Shown: one piece after another, positions 30,766 to 39,027 of the stretch
How positions within the stretch are numbered: the first letter of the stretch is position 1
Layout: every line of letters begins with the position of its first letter
Assembly: GCA_022709715.1 (NCBI GenBank)
Contig: JAKLIH010000001.1
Location: 1-56,231, forward strand
Direction: 5' to 3'
Source: Patescibacteria group bacterium
GTDB lineage: Bacteria; Patescibacteriota; Minisyncoccia; UBA6257; JAKLIH01
Length of the DNA: 56,231 nt
Position numbers and translations under genes: made by a program
The notes under the pieces: model-generated
Database searches by the model: none
The model's input: only the letters and a program-made list of their open reading frames with translations
Told to the model about the DNA's origin: nothing

Positions 30766-31772
30766 ATTTTTTCTTTTTTAATTTTAAGTTTGTTAAAATG
30801 TTTTTTCCACGTTCGATTATTAAAAATGGTCGGAGTTAAAAGATTGGTATTGCCACCAATTTTTTCAATACAATTGCTGGCATTGGCTAAGCCAAATTTT
30901 AAGCTGTATTCTATATCTTTGGTTTTTTGATACATTAGTATAAAACCACTAGCTAAAGCATCGCCAGCTCCAGTGGTATCAACCAATTTTATGTGGTGGT
31001 AGGTATCGCAATGATAAATAAATTTATTATCGGAAGCTATTAAACCTTTGGATCCTTTACTAACAATGCAAATGCCTTGAACGTATTTATCAATAAATTG
31101 AAAAATGGCTTTTTCTTGTGAGTAAGGCAGGCCACTTAAAATACTGGCCTCTTCTAAATTAAGCACAAAACAATCTATATGTTTTAAAATTGATAAATTA
31201 TTCTTTAGATACAGAAGGTCTTTTTTATTTGGATTGGAACATCATAAAACTTTAGGATGAGTTTTTTTGTAATTAATTAATGTATTTCAATTATCTTTTT
31301 TACCATAAAGTGAACCAGTAAAAATAATTTTTGTCTGATGATTTTTAATATCTTTTTGATTGACTTTTAAATTAGCACTGCAGCCTTTGGGATTTTTGAT
31401 AATTGTGCGTTCAGCATTATTGGAAAGAATAATACAAGAAAAACCAGTTATTTTGTGGTCATCGATTTTGGTAGTGATTTTTTTGATATTTTTTAATGAT
31501 TTTAAATAATTTTTAATAACCAATTTGTTGACGTCTTTACCGACAATAGTAATGGTATAAGTTTTGTAACCAAAATTTGAAAAAGTGGTAGCAACATTTA
31601 AACAACTTCCACCAGTAGTAGTTTCAAAAATATTGCCATCAATTTTTTGGCCCAATGGAAAAGCAATACCTTTTTTGTTGATAAAAGATTTTTCAACAAT
31701 AATTTTCGAATCAAAACTATTTACAAAAAAATCTAAAGTTGAAGAACCAATGACAATGGCATCAAATTTCAT
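30762..31772 (-). CDS. PfkB-family sugar kinase, likely phosphofructokinase
   Basis: A 336-aa ribokinase-fold kinase. PfkB signatures are TTTGGSCLNVATTFSNFGY in the N-terminal half and the C-terminal VDTTGAGDALASGF with the catalytic Asp. Overlap of 4 bp with a fructose-bisphosphate aldolase gene suggests that it phosphorylates fructose 6-phosphate or a similar sugar phosphate; the sequence alone does not fix the substrate. Two UGA codons (KKDNWNT, KVLWCSN) lie in the middle. Confidence 0.82.
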
Positions 31773-31781
31773 AAAAAATGT

Positions 31782-32486
31782 TTAAGGGGTTTTAGTATAT
31801 ATATAATAATTTGTCATCATTGTATCTTGTATAATAGCTCCTGGAGTTTGAGTAAAACCAGCAGCTAAAATAGTTGCGTTGTTATCTATAGTGCTTAAAA
31901 CTATACCTGTAGATGGAACACCTCCCCCTTCTCCACCGGTGGGTCAAGTTGATATACAAGATGCAGCTAAACACATTTGGCTGGTAGCAGTGATAGTATC
32001 AGTAGCAGAAATACTGCCAGTGACTTCGAGTTCGTTGGTAGTAGGTGCAGCACCAATACCAACTTTAGCGCCAGTGCCTGTGAAATAAGAATTAACACCA
32101 CTAATAGTAAGTGGGCCTAGGGCGGCGGTGGATCCTAATGTTAAAGATGGACCAGCCGCGGAACCTTGCACAGTGACTTCGCTAGCAGTTGAATTAACAT
32201 TAAACATACTAACGTCGGAAGCATTAGTAATTTTAAATGATGATGTTGAATTTGAAGCCGGATTAAAACTAGCCGAATTATTAACATCTAAAGCGCCGTT
32301 TAAAGTAAAGGCACCGGTTTTAGTTTGACTGGCCGAGCCAACATTGATGGGAGCTGATATGTTAGCATTGGGTGGTTCGGCAGTAGGTGCGGTTCAACCA
32401 TGAGTAATATAAGCAAACATCATGATAAGAGCTAGAGCTCAACCACTAACAGCTAATATATTAAGTGAATGTTTTCTTTGTTCCAT
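31782..32486 (-). CDS. Secreted adhesin- or tail-fibre-like low-complexity protein
   Basis: A 234-aa protein with an N-terminal membrane or signal segment (SLNILAVSGWALALIMMFAY, two or more Trp as UGA). The rest is rich in Ser, Thr, Ala, Gly and Asn and shows repeated short beta-type blocks: GAFTLNGALDVNN, SLTLGSTAALGPLTISG and KVGIGAAPTTNELEVTGSI. The last resembles the VGIGTTSP...LEVNG repeats of tail-spike and CPR surface proteins. It is probably an extracellular fibre. No pilin-type cleavage site is clear. It lies between carbon-metabolism genes without apparent link. Confidence 0.65.
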
Positions 32487-32524
32487 GTTATTAATTTATT
32501 AATCATTTATTAATTTTTTATTAT

Positions 32525-33520
32525 TTAATTATTTTTTCTTTTTAAAACTTTTCGTATAGAATTTTTGATAGTTTGATTGTCGAGGTGATGTTTTTTATAT
32601 AAATTTTCAGTAGTACCAGTTTCACCAAATAAATCGTTAACAGCAATAAATTCGATGGGTATAGCGTAAGTTTCGGAAAGTAACTGAGCAATAGAGCTAC
32701 CAAGTCCACCAATTTTTTGATGATCTTCAATAACTACAAAAGCTTTTGATTGTTTAGCAAAATGGATTAAAGTTTCACGATCAAGAGGTTTAATGGTGTG
32801 GTTATTGATAACCGAACAAAATATTTTTTCTTTTTCTAATTCGCTGGCAACTTCTAAAGCTGAATAAACAAGGTTGCCATAAGCAATAATAGTAACATCG
32901 GTATTGTCTTGTTGGTATAAAATATTGGCTTTACCAATTTCAAATGGAGTATCAGAAGTGGTAAGAGTTTTAGTTTGGCTACGCTGAAGTCGTAAATAGC
33001 AAGGTTTATTAATTTGACTGATAGCTAGAGTAGCTTTTTTCGCTTCGATATAATCGCAAGGAGCGATAACAATCATGTTGGGAAGAGTTTGCATGATGGC
33101 AATATCTTCTAAACATTGGTGAGTGGCACCGTCGGGTCCAGTATCTAGACCGCTATGACCACCAATGATTTTAACTGGAACATCATTGTAACAGATAGTG
33201 GTGCGAATTATTTCTCAATTTCTACCCGGAGAAAAAACTGAAAAAGATAAGATATAAGGAATTTTATTTTGACTGGCTAGACCACTTGCAATGCCAGCCA
33301 TATTTTGTTCGGCAATACCAACATCGAAAAAACGATTTGGGAATCGATTTTTAAATTTATCCGCGCGCAAACTTTCGGTTAGATCGGCGGATAATACACA
33401 AACGTTTTCGTTTTGTTCGCCTAAAATTAATAAACCTTCGCCAAAACCATCACGAGTGGATTTTAAATCACAATCGTTGGAAAATATTTTTTTATTTAAT
33501 TTTAGCGAAGAATTAATCAT
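32525..33520 (-). CDS. Transketolase, C-terminal subunit
   Basis: A 331-aa subunit with the pyrimidine-binding and C-terminal transketolase domains. Visible are VLSADLTES, RFFDVGIAEQNMAGIASGLA with the catalytic Glu, GGHSGLDTGPDGATHQ and the C-terminal FVVIEDHQKIGGLGSS. W in GRNWEIIR is UGA and marks the first break in the standard code. It starts 5 bp after the N-terminal subunit. Together they transfer two-carbon units between pentose, triose and hexose phosphates. Confidence 0.92.
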
Positions 33521-33525
33521 AAGTT

Positions 33526-34365
33526 TTATTTATTTTTTTCTAACTCTTTTAGCATTTTGTTATAAGTTTCTTTGGTAATAACTTTATTGTGTCATTCGGA
33601 TTTATTTTCAATAAACGGTATTCCCTTGCCGCTAGTGGTGTTGCAGATGATTAAAGTTGGTTCATCATTTATAAATTTAGCTTGATTGATAGCATTAATA
33701 ATTTCTTTTATACTATGACCATTAATATTAATAACTTTTCAATTGAAGCTCTCGTATTTGGCTTTTAAAGATTCAAGAGGCATGATGGTTTCAGTAGAAC
33801 CACCAATTTGAATATTATTTCGATCAATTAAACAAACTAGATTATCTAATTTATATTTTCCAGCAAACATAATGGCTTCTCAGATACTCCCCTCTTGTTG
33901 TTCACCATCACCCATTAAACAATATACTTGGCAAGGGTTTTTATCGAGTTTGGAAGATAAACACATGCCGATAGCTTGAGATAATCCTTCGCCAACTGGG
34001 CCAGAAGCAGTTTCAACGCCCGGTATTTTTCTATTGGGGTGACCTTGTAAAATCGATTCAAAATTTCTAAAAGTTTTTAATAATTCTTTATCAAAAAATC
34101 CAGCTTCAGCTAAAGTGATATATAATAGTGGTGCATAGTGACCATTGGAAATTACAACTTTGTCGCGTTTTTCTCACAAAGGATTTTTGGGATTATATTT
34201 TAAAATATCGCCAAAATACAAAGCTACGTATTGTTCAACAGCGCTTAATGGTCCAGCAATATGACCGGACTGAGCGTTATAAACTATGTCAATAATTTCT
34301 CTTCGAAAAGATTGACATAAATTTTGCATTTCCGGTAAACTCAATTTTTTTGATAAAAGTTTCAT
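33526..34365 (-). CDS. Transketolase, N-terminal (thiamine diphosphate) subunit
   Basis: A 279-aa subunit that binds thiamine diphosphate. It has AQSGHIAGPLSAVE, VVISNGHYAPLLY, GPVGEGLSQAIGMC, LMGDGEQQEGSIWEA with the magnesium-binding GDG...N motif continuing to IDRNNIQIGG, and GKGIPFIENKSEWHNK. Conserved Trp in PLWEKRD and SIWEA are UGA. Transketolase encoded as two half-genes is common in CPR bacteria and archaea. Confidence 0.92.
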
Positions 34366-34423
34366 TTACTGTGTATTTATTAGGTATATTATAAATAAAA
34401 AAGAATAAAAAGTCAACATAAAA

Positions 34424-34478
34424 AATAGTAAAACAATAGTAATACAATAGTAATGCAGTGGTAAAACAGTAGTAAAAA
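34424..34478. repeat. 11-nt tandem repeat array
   Basis: Five consecutive 11-nt units: AATAGTAAAAC, AATAGTAATAC, AATAGTAATGC, AGTGGTAAAAC and AGTAGTAAAAA. Related units occur at 590-700 and 23060-23130. The period equals about one turn of the DNA helix, so one face carries the same sequence. The spacer from 34479 to 34815 holds a palindromic repeat and an AACC-rich hairpin but no gene. Confidence 0.8.
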
Positions 34479-34605
34479 AAAGAAAAAAATTAATATGAAC
34501 AAATATTTGTATCCCCACACCAAATTTACTAATAGTTGAATATTTTAAATTATGGGTAACTATAGATATCAATTTAAAAATATTTAGCGTAAATTTGGTG
34601 TGGAG

Positions 34606-34626
34606 CCTGCCTGCCGGTAGGCAGGC
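34606..34626. repeat. CCTGCC/GGCAGG palindromic repeat
   Basis: CCTGCCTGCCGGTAGGCAGG-type palindrome, next to GGTGTGG. It belongs to the family also seen at 451-490 and 55985-56005. Further on, 34660-34700 has CCAACCAAAGGTTGG, a second small inverted repeat. Confidence 0.75.
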
Positions 34627-34815
34627 GAAGCGGGGTCAAACGTTTACACGACCCCAACAACCCCATCACAACCAACCAAAGGTTGGTGTGAGGGCTCGCC
34701 GAACTCATTCAAATGATCCGAAAAATAAATATGGAAGAAAAATATTAAAATAAATGAAATTGAGCTCTCGCAAATAATGCGAAAGCTCAAAATAAAATAG
34801 TAAAGAACAGTTTTT

Positions 34816-34896
34816 TGGCGGTAGCGGGAGAGTGCAGGCCTCTTCCAATTTTGCTTTTAAGAGCAACGTTTTTCCTAGCATTTAAACTACGCTACC
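34816..34896 (-). tRNA. tRNA-like gene, apparent UAA anticodon, aberrant T-arm
   Basis: The acceptor stem GGTAGCG/CGCTACC is perfect and followed by an encoded GCCA. The anticodon stem TTGCT/AGCAA encloses a six-base loop CTTAAA, which would place UAA (Leu) after U33. The T-loop position reads GCCTGCA in place of TTCRANY, and no GG is seen in a canonical D-loop. It may be a degenerate tRNA-Leu or a tRNA-like RNA. Encoded CCA distinguishes this cluster from the other tRNAs of the window. Confidence 0.5.
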
Positions 34897-34920
34897 ATAT
34901 AATAATAAAGAACAAATTTT

Positions 34921-34994
34921 TGGAGGTGATGGGCGGACTTAAACCGCCAACCTTCTATTTTTAAAAAATAGTGCTCTGATTGAGCTACATCACC
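34921..34994 (-). tRNA. tRNA-like gene with UUA anticodon
   Basis: Acceptor GGTGATG/CATCACC, discriminator T, encoded CCA. D-arm GCTC/GAGC with a five-base loop AATCA. Anticodon stem CTATT/AATAG with loop TTTTAAA, giving UUA, which pairs with the stop codon UAA. T-stem GGCGG/CCGCC with loop TTTAAGT. It shares much sequence with the Cys-like gene next to it, so the two are duplicates that diverged mainly in the anticodon. Function is unknown. Confidence 0.5.
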
Positions 34995-35024
34995 ATTTCT
35001 AAGTGATAATAAAGAACAAATTTT

Positions 35025-35099
35025 TGGAGATGACGGGCGGAGTTTTACCGCCAACATCTATTCTGCAGAATAGTGCTCTAAGCGTTGAGCTACGTCATC
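35025..35099 (-). tRNA. tRNA-Cys-like gene (GCA) with six-base anticodon loop
   Basis: Acceptor GATGACG/CGTCATC, discriminator T (as tRNA-Cys requires), encoded CCA. Anticodon stem CTATT/AATAG encloses CTGCAG, one base short, with GCA after U33. The T-loop is TAAAACT and the D-loop AACGCTTA, so the usual D-loop/T-loop contacts cannot form. The cysS gene lies at 42-43 kb. It could be a functional but divergent tRNA-Cys. Confidence 0.55.
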
Positions 35100-35121
35100 A
35101 TTTTAATAATAAATAACCAAA

Positions 35122-35247
35122 GTACAGAAATCAATATTGATTATTGTATTATCAAGCATCTGAGCCGAAGCTCGCAAGATATATACAGGTTTATGACCAT
35201 CTTAACCTTCAATTAAAGCTGTTTTTGACAGTGTATATTTTCTGTAC
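35122..35247 (-). ncRNA. Structured RNA candidate with closing helix
   Basis: GTACAGAAA (35122-35130) and TTTCTGTAC (35239-35247) are perfectly complementary and enclose 108 bases. Inside, GAGC-TTCG-GCTC is a stable UUCG-type hairpin and CTGTCAAAAACAG another. On the minus strand a TTGACA (35283-35278) lies about 30 bp upstream. No protein frame or known RNA family is recognised. The direction is tentative. Confidence 0.4.
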
Positions 35248-35300
35248 CTGGTTATACTTTAGCATATTAAAATATTTTGTCAATGTTAATACTTCTACTC

Positions 35301-35328
35301 AAAAAAGAGCGATAAATCGCTCTTTTTT
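35301..35328 (-). terminator. Terminator after rplL
   Basis: AAAAAAGAGCGA-TAAA-TCGCTCTTTTTT, a 12-bp perfect stem with a T-run on the minus strand. It closes the rplJ-rplL operon and could also act on plus-strand transcripts. Confidence 0.85.
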
Positions 35329-35404
35329 CGTTGTTTTTTTGATTAATTCTTTATTGTATTCTTTCGGGTCATTCGGGTTGTTCGGATTTTTTGGGTTGTG
35401 TTAA

Positions 35405-35791
35405 CTATTTAATTGTTACTCTAGCACCAGCTTCTTCTAATGTTTTCTTAATAGTATCAGCATCAGCTGAAGCAATATTTTCTTTTACAGCTTTTGGAGC
35501 ACCATCAACTAAATCTTTAGCTTCTTTTAAGCCAAGACCAGTGATATCTCTAATGGCTTTGATAACTTGAATTTTAGCTTCACCAGCTGATTCAAGAATA
35601 ACAGACACAGTTGATTTTTCTTCGGTTCCAGCATCAGCAGCACCGCTAGCAGCGCCAACCATAGGAGTAGCTGAAACGCCAAACTTATCTTCTAAAGTTT
35701 TGACTAATTCAACGATTTCAACAACTGATAATTCTTCAATCTTTTTAATTAATTCTTCAATTTTTGGATAAATTGTTTTTTCGTTTTCCAT
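35405..35791 (-). CDS. rplL: 50S ribosomal protein L7/L12
   Basis: A 128-aa stalk protein. The N-terminal dimer domain ([20 protein letters not shown]) is followed by a flexible Ala/Gly hinge and the C-terminal factor-binding domain with [20 protein letters not shown] and [11 protein letters not shown]. It recruits translational GTPases. It lies 31 bp after rplJ in the usual order and is followed by a strong terminator. Confidence 0.96.
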   Translation of the reverse strand: MENEKTIYPKIEELIKKIEELSVVEIVELVKTLEDKFGVSATPMVGAASGAADAGTEEKSTVSVILESAGEAKIQVIKAIRDITGLGLKEAKDLVDGAPKAVKENIASADADTIKKTLEEAGARVTIK

Positions 35792-35822
35792 GATATTTAT
35801 TTATATATTATTTTAATTAATC

Positions 35823-36317
35823 TTAAGCCGATTTTTGACTAATTTGGCTTAAAGCTACGGCCAATTTGTTAATTGGGTATTTAAGAGATCAAACTAATCG
35901 AGTATACAAATCGTCTTTGGATTTGATGGATGTAAACATTGATAAAGTTTGTTTGTCAACGACTTCTTTATTTAAAATGGCTCCTAAAATATCAAAATTT
36001 TCTTTGTTTTGTTTTTTAAAAGTATTTAAGAAAGTAAGAGCGTTAAACAAATTTTCATCGGAAAATATTAAAGCGGCTTGACCATTAAATCCTTTTTTAA
36101 GATTAACGTTTTGGATATTTAATTCTTTAAAAGCAATATCAGCTAATGTTTTTTTGACTAAAGTCATTTTGGAATTAACACCAAAAAGATTATTTCTTAA
36201 TTTGGATACATCTTTGGTTTTTACTTTGGAAAAAGTAGTGTAAAAGATATAAGGCGAACCATTGATATTTTCTTTAATTTGATCAATCTTTTCTCTTTTT
36301 TGTTGTCTAGTTAACAT
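35823..36317 (-). CDS. rplJ: 50S ribosomal protein L10
   Basis: A 164-aa protein that anchors L7/L12 to the ribosome. It has YTTFSKVKTKDVSKLRNNL, KMTLVKKTLADIAF and a C-terminal helix (residues 143-164) that holds L12 dimers. W at residue 143 (RLVWSLKYP) is UGA; the standard code would cut off exactly the L12-binding helix. The upstream region carries an L10-type regulatory leader. Confidence 0.93.
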
Positions 36318-36340
36318 GATTTTTAGTTTATAAAATTAAA

Positions 36341-36430
36341 AAATCTGTCGTAAACTCCCAACAGATTTTAATATAAAAATTGTCGACCCCTTGTTAGGAC
36401 TTATTTTATGCCTAATTTCTTGGGAGTTTT
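36341..36430 (-). promoter_or_regulatory. L10-type autoregulatory leader
   Basis: On the minus strand the RNA contains AACTCCCAA (36428-36420 region) and, further down, a hairpin AAATCTGT-TGGGAGTTTACG-ACAGATTT whose loop carries the complement TTGGGAGTT. The loop can pair with the upstream segment, giving a pseudoknot or a switch between two folds. Location just before rplJ fits feedback control by L10, known in other bacteria. The precise fold is my inference. Confidence 0.6.
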
Positions 36431-36438
36431 GTAAGTTA

Positions 36439-36467
36439 ATATTAGCAAAAAAGATTATCTTTGTCAA
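36439..36467 (-). promoter_or_regulatory. Promoter of rplJ-rplL
   Basis: TTGACA (36467-36462), a 17-bp spacer with TTTTTTGC at its end, and TAATAT (36444-36439). It is divergent from the promoter of the GlcG-like gene that starts 2 bp away. Confidence 0.75.
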
Positions 36468-36468
36468 C

Positions 36469-36497
36469 TTGATAAATATATACATATATAGTAAGAT
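36469..36497 (+). promoter_or_regulatory. Promoter of the first GlcG-like gene
   Basis: TTGATA (36469-36474), a 17-bp spacer made of alternating AT and TAAGAT (36492-36497). It lies back to back with the rplJ promoter. Confidence 0.5.
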
Positions 36498-36549
36498 ATG
36501 GTTAGTTCTAGAAGAAAAAATAAAAAAAAGAAAGAAAGAGGCAATTATA

Positions 36550-37041
36550 ATGATAAGTTTTATGAGAGTGGATATTATTAGTTCAGAAGCAGCAGATCAA
36601 TTGACGGAACAGATATTATTATGTTCTCCACCGAGTACAGCAATAATGATTTTGACACTTTTTAATCTTTCGAACATACATCCGGCAACATATAGAGAAA
36701 AATTTTCTGATGTTGAGAACAAGAGCGCAGTGTCAACTCAGAAGTTTTTTAGAGCGTATAATAAAGCTTTGTCAGCTATGCTATTTGGAAAAAGTACAAA
36801 ACATTTATTGGAAGATAGCTGTTTTATAGCGCTTAATGATAAGCTGCATATAACTCCGGGAGGTATTTTAATACCCCCGAAAGATATTACTCATTTTGAT
36901 TGGGAAAGAAATTGTAATCATTCTTTTCCTTATTATTCTGGAGCGGTTGGAGTATGTCATGACGATGGCATACAAGATCATGAAATAGCCATGGAAGGAT
37001 TAAAAAAATGGGCAGAGAAAGTGTTTAAAAAACGTTGATAA
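36550..37041 (+). CDS. GlcG/HbpS-like protein, copy 1
   Basis: A 162- or 163-aa protein. Its C-terminal part, ITPGGILIPP and YYSGAVGVCHDDGIQDHEIA, follows the GlcG/HbpS pattern (GG.P....G.VGAIGVSG...D...A). HbpS proteins bind haem or act in redox sensing in other bacteria; the role here is unknown. Both internal Trp are TGG. The gene ends TGATAA: under the window's code it gains one Trp before TAA, under the standard code it stops at TGA. GAAAGAGG lies before the ATG. The start at 36550 follows this site. Confidence 0.65.
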
Positions 37042-37046
37042 ATAAT

Positions 37047-37090
37047 AAAAATCACTTTGAATTATGTAATAAAATCCAAAGTGACTTTTA
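37047..37090 (+). terminator. Terminator after GlcG-like copy 1
   Basis: ATCACTTTG (37051-37059) and CAAAGTGAC (37077-37085) pair around an AT-rich loop and are followed by TTTTAAAA. Confidence 0.7.
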
Positions 37091-37162
37091 AAATATTTTA
37101 GTTTATTTTTTTATAAGATTAGTTGAGCAATACAATGGTTAAATTTGTCAACTTGCGACCTA

Positions 37163-37191
37163 TTGACATATTAATATTAAAGTGGTATAAT
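37163..37191 (+). promoter_or_regulatory. Perfect consensus promoter of GlcG-like copy 2
   Basis: TTGACA (37163-37168), exactly 17 bp, TATAAT (37186-37191). No other promoter on this strand matches both hexamers fully. Confidence 0.9.
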
Positions 37192-37271
37192 ACTATTATA
37201 TTAAAAGATCAAGAAAAGTTAGCTTTTTAGGCTTTTTTTCATTCCTAAATATATTGCACATTATAAACATA

Positions 37272-37322
37272 TTTTCGCTAACAATAAGCAAATCACTTTG
37301 GTTTATTTATTGCTAGCGAAAA
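37272..37322 (+). promoter_or_regulatory. Leader hairpin before GlcG-like copy 2
   Basis: TTTTCGCTAACAATAA (37272-37287) pairs with TTATTGCTAGCGAAAA (37307-37322), 16 bp with one A-G mismatch, around a 19-base loop containing ATCACTTTGG. The stem ends 11 bases before the GGAGG ribosome-binding site (37334-37338). A structured leader of about 150 nt suggests RNA stabilisation or regulation. Confidence 0.6.
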
Positions 37323-37345
37323 ATAAAAAATTTGGAGGTTTGAAA

Positions 37346-37891
37346 ATGGATGTTTTAACAAGTATAGGATACGAGGAAGCAAAATATCTCTGCGATAAGG
37401 TCAGTGATTTAGATTTGCCTCACTATGATAGTTTTGGAGTGAGTGTTTTGAACCTGCGTGGAGATATAGTGTATGAATTAGGAAAATCGGCACAAAATAA
37501 AGCGCGAACTGCTCTGGCATTTCAATGTTCTACTGGGGTTCTCTCAGAAAGACTTGATGAAAAATTCGGAATGTCTCATTATGACTTTTGTAACGATGAC
37601 TGGGCACAACAGGCATTCAAGTTATTACCTGAGCTTTCTTTTCATCGGGGTGGACTTTTAATACCTGCCCTTGAAGAAGTTGAAAAGTTTTCGCTTGTTA
37701 ATATTAAAAATTCAAGCTCTGTCCCTGAACTGTGGGACTCAAATTATCACAATTTCGGAGTGAGTATCCAATATTACAAAACAAGCGGGTGCCATTTAGG
37801 CGCCATTGGAATACATTCAGGAAACGACTCTGATGAAGAGAAGCTAATTGAGGCCTTATGGTTCTGGTATCGTTCTTTATTAAACGTCTAA
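37346..37891 (+). CDS. GlcG/HbpS-like protein, copy 2
   Basis: A 181-aa paralogue of the gene at 36550. It shows the fuller family pattern: GVSVLNLRGDIVYELGKS, KARTALAFQCST, FHRGGLLIPA and HLGAIGIHSGNDSDEEKLIEAL. The start is fixed by TTTGGAGG eight bases before ATG. All four Trp are TGG, in contrast to resident genes. Two paralogues, each with own promoter and terminator, in the same strand suggest a duplicated or co-imported unit. Haem, cobalamin or another small ligand may bind; this is inference from the family. Confidence 0.72.
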   Translation: MDVLTSIGYEEAKYLCDKVSDLDLPHYDSFGVSVLNLRGDIVYELGKSAQNKARTALAFQCSTGVLSERLDEKFGMSHYDFCNDDWAQQAFKLLPELSFHRGGLLIPALEEVEKFSLVNIKNSSSVPELWDSNYHNFGVSIQYYKTSGCHLGAIGIHSGNDSDEEKLIEALWFWYRSLLNV

Positions 37892-37901
37892 TAAGACATT
37901 A

Positions 37902-37942
37902 AAAAAATGGCAGGGAGCAAAAAGCTCTCCTGTCATTTTTTA
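37902..37942 (+). terminator. Terminator between GlcG-like copy 2 and ackA
   Basis: ATGGCAGGGAGC-AAAAA-GCTCTCCTGTCAT with AAAAAAA before and TTTTTTAA after. It can serve the two convergent genes on both sides. Confidence 0.85.
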
Positions 37943-37943
37943 A

Positions 37944-39002
37944 TTAGATTATGGTTTTAAGCTGACGAGCAATATTTAATTCTTCATTAGTTTTGATGGG
38001 TAAAATTGGAATATTTTTTATTAAATCAAAATTTTTAATAATAGTTTTTCTGGTAATTTCAAATCCACTACCAATGGAACCTGTAAAACAAATAGCGTCA
38101 ACTTTATTTAAAATACCAAAATAACTAGCAATGGTTTTTTTGATTTGATAACAAAACATATTAAAAGCTAAAATACATTTTTCATCTTTGTTTTTAACAC
38201 CAGCCAGTAAATTTAAATAGTTCTTGGTATTAGAAATTCCTAAAATACCAGATTGATGATTCAAAATATTATTTAATTCATCAACAGTATAATTATATTT
38301 TTTCATCAAATAAATTAAAACTCCGGGGTCTATATCTCCAGAACGAGTTGACATCATAACGCCGCCTAAAGGTGTAAATCCTAATGAGATATCAATTGCT
38401 ATTCCCTTTGATATAGCACTAATTGAGCATCCTCCTCCTAAATGACAAATTATTAAATTACAATCTTTTTCTTTTTTCTTTAATATTTTTGAAGCTTCAC
38501 TTAAAATATATTGATGGGAAATACCATGAAAGCCATAACGTTTGACATTAGCATAAAAATATTTTAAAGGAATTGCAAAATGCTGGCTTTCAATATTAAT
38601 ATTTGCAAAAAATCCAGTATCAAAAACAGCAATGTTTTTAATTTGAGGTTGATGCTTTAAAGCAAGATTGATAAACGATAAATTATATGGATTGTGAAGT
38701 GGGGCTAAATCATTGTATTTTTCCAATTTTTTAATATTAGCTTTTGTGATTATTGTTGGTTTGATAAATTCATTTGCACCATGAACAACTCTATGACCAA
38801 ATGCTTTGATAGATCCAAAAGTATTAGCAGTTTCAATAATTTTATTGAATAAAGCTTCTTGAAGTATTTCACGTTCTTTTCCCTTTTCTTCAATATCAAA
38901 AGATTCAGAATTTATTAATTCTAATGTTTGATAGTCAAATATTTTATATTTTAATGATGTTGAGCCAGCGTTAAAAATTACTAACAAATTTTTGTTTGTC
39001 AT
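37944..39002 (-). CDS. ackA: Acetate kinase
   Basis: A 352-aa ASKHA-fold kinase that makes ATP and acetate from acetyl phosphate. Motifs are VIFNAGSTSLKYKIFD at the N-terminus, RVVHGANEF, YGFHGISHQYI, CHLGGGCSISAI, GVMMSTRSGDIDPGVLIYLM and FTGSIGSG. It is about 45 residues shorter than the common form. It points to substrate-level ATP formation. No pta gene is near. Confidence 0.94.
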   Translation of the reverse strand: MTNKNLLVIFNAGSTSLKYKIFDYQTLELINSESFDIEEKGKEREILQEALFNKIIETANTFGSIKAFGHRVVHGANEFIKPTIITKANIKKLEKYNDLAPLHNPYNLSFINLALKHQPQIKNIAVFDTGFFANINIESQHFAIPLKYFYANVKRYGFHGISHQYILSEASKILKKKEKDCNLIICHLGGGCSISAISKGIAIDISLGFTPLGGVMMSTRSGDIDPGVLIYLMKKYNYTVDELNNILNHQSGILGISNTKNYLNLLAGVKNKDEKCILAFNMFCYQIKKTIASYFGILNKVDAICFTGSIGSGFEITRKTIIKNFDLIKNIPILPIKTNEELNIARQLKTII

Positions 39003-39027
39003 TGTTTTAGTTTATATTTTTTGAAAA

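Noticed and set aside
31879-32328. Plus-strand open frames across the adhesin-like gene
   Set aside because: Antisense shadows of a repetitive, TGA-poor coding sequence; the minus-strand frame has a signal segment and family-like repeats.
34366-34572. 68-codon hydrophobic open frame on the minus strand
   Set aside because: It consists largely of the 11-nt tandem repeat and AT-rich spacer; hydrophobicity follows from composition.
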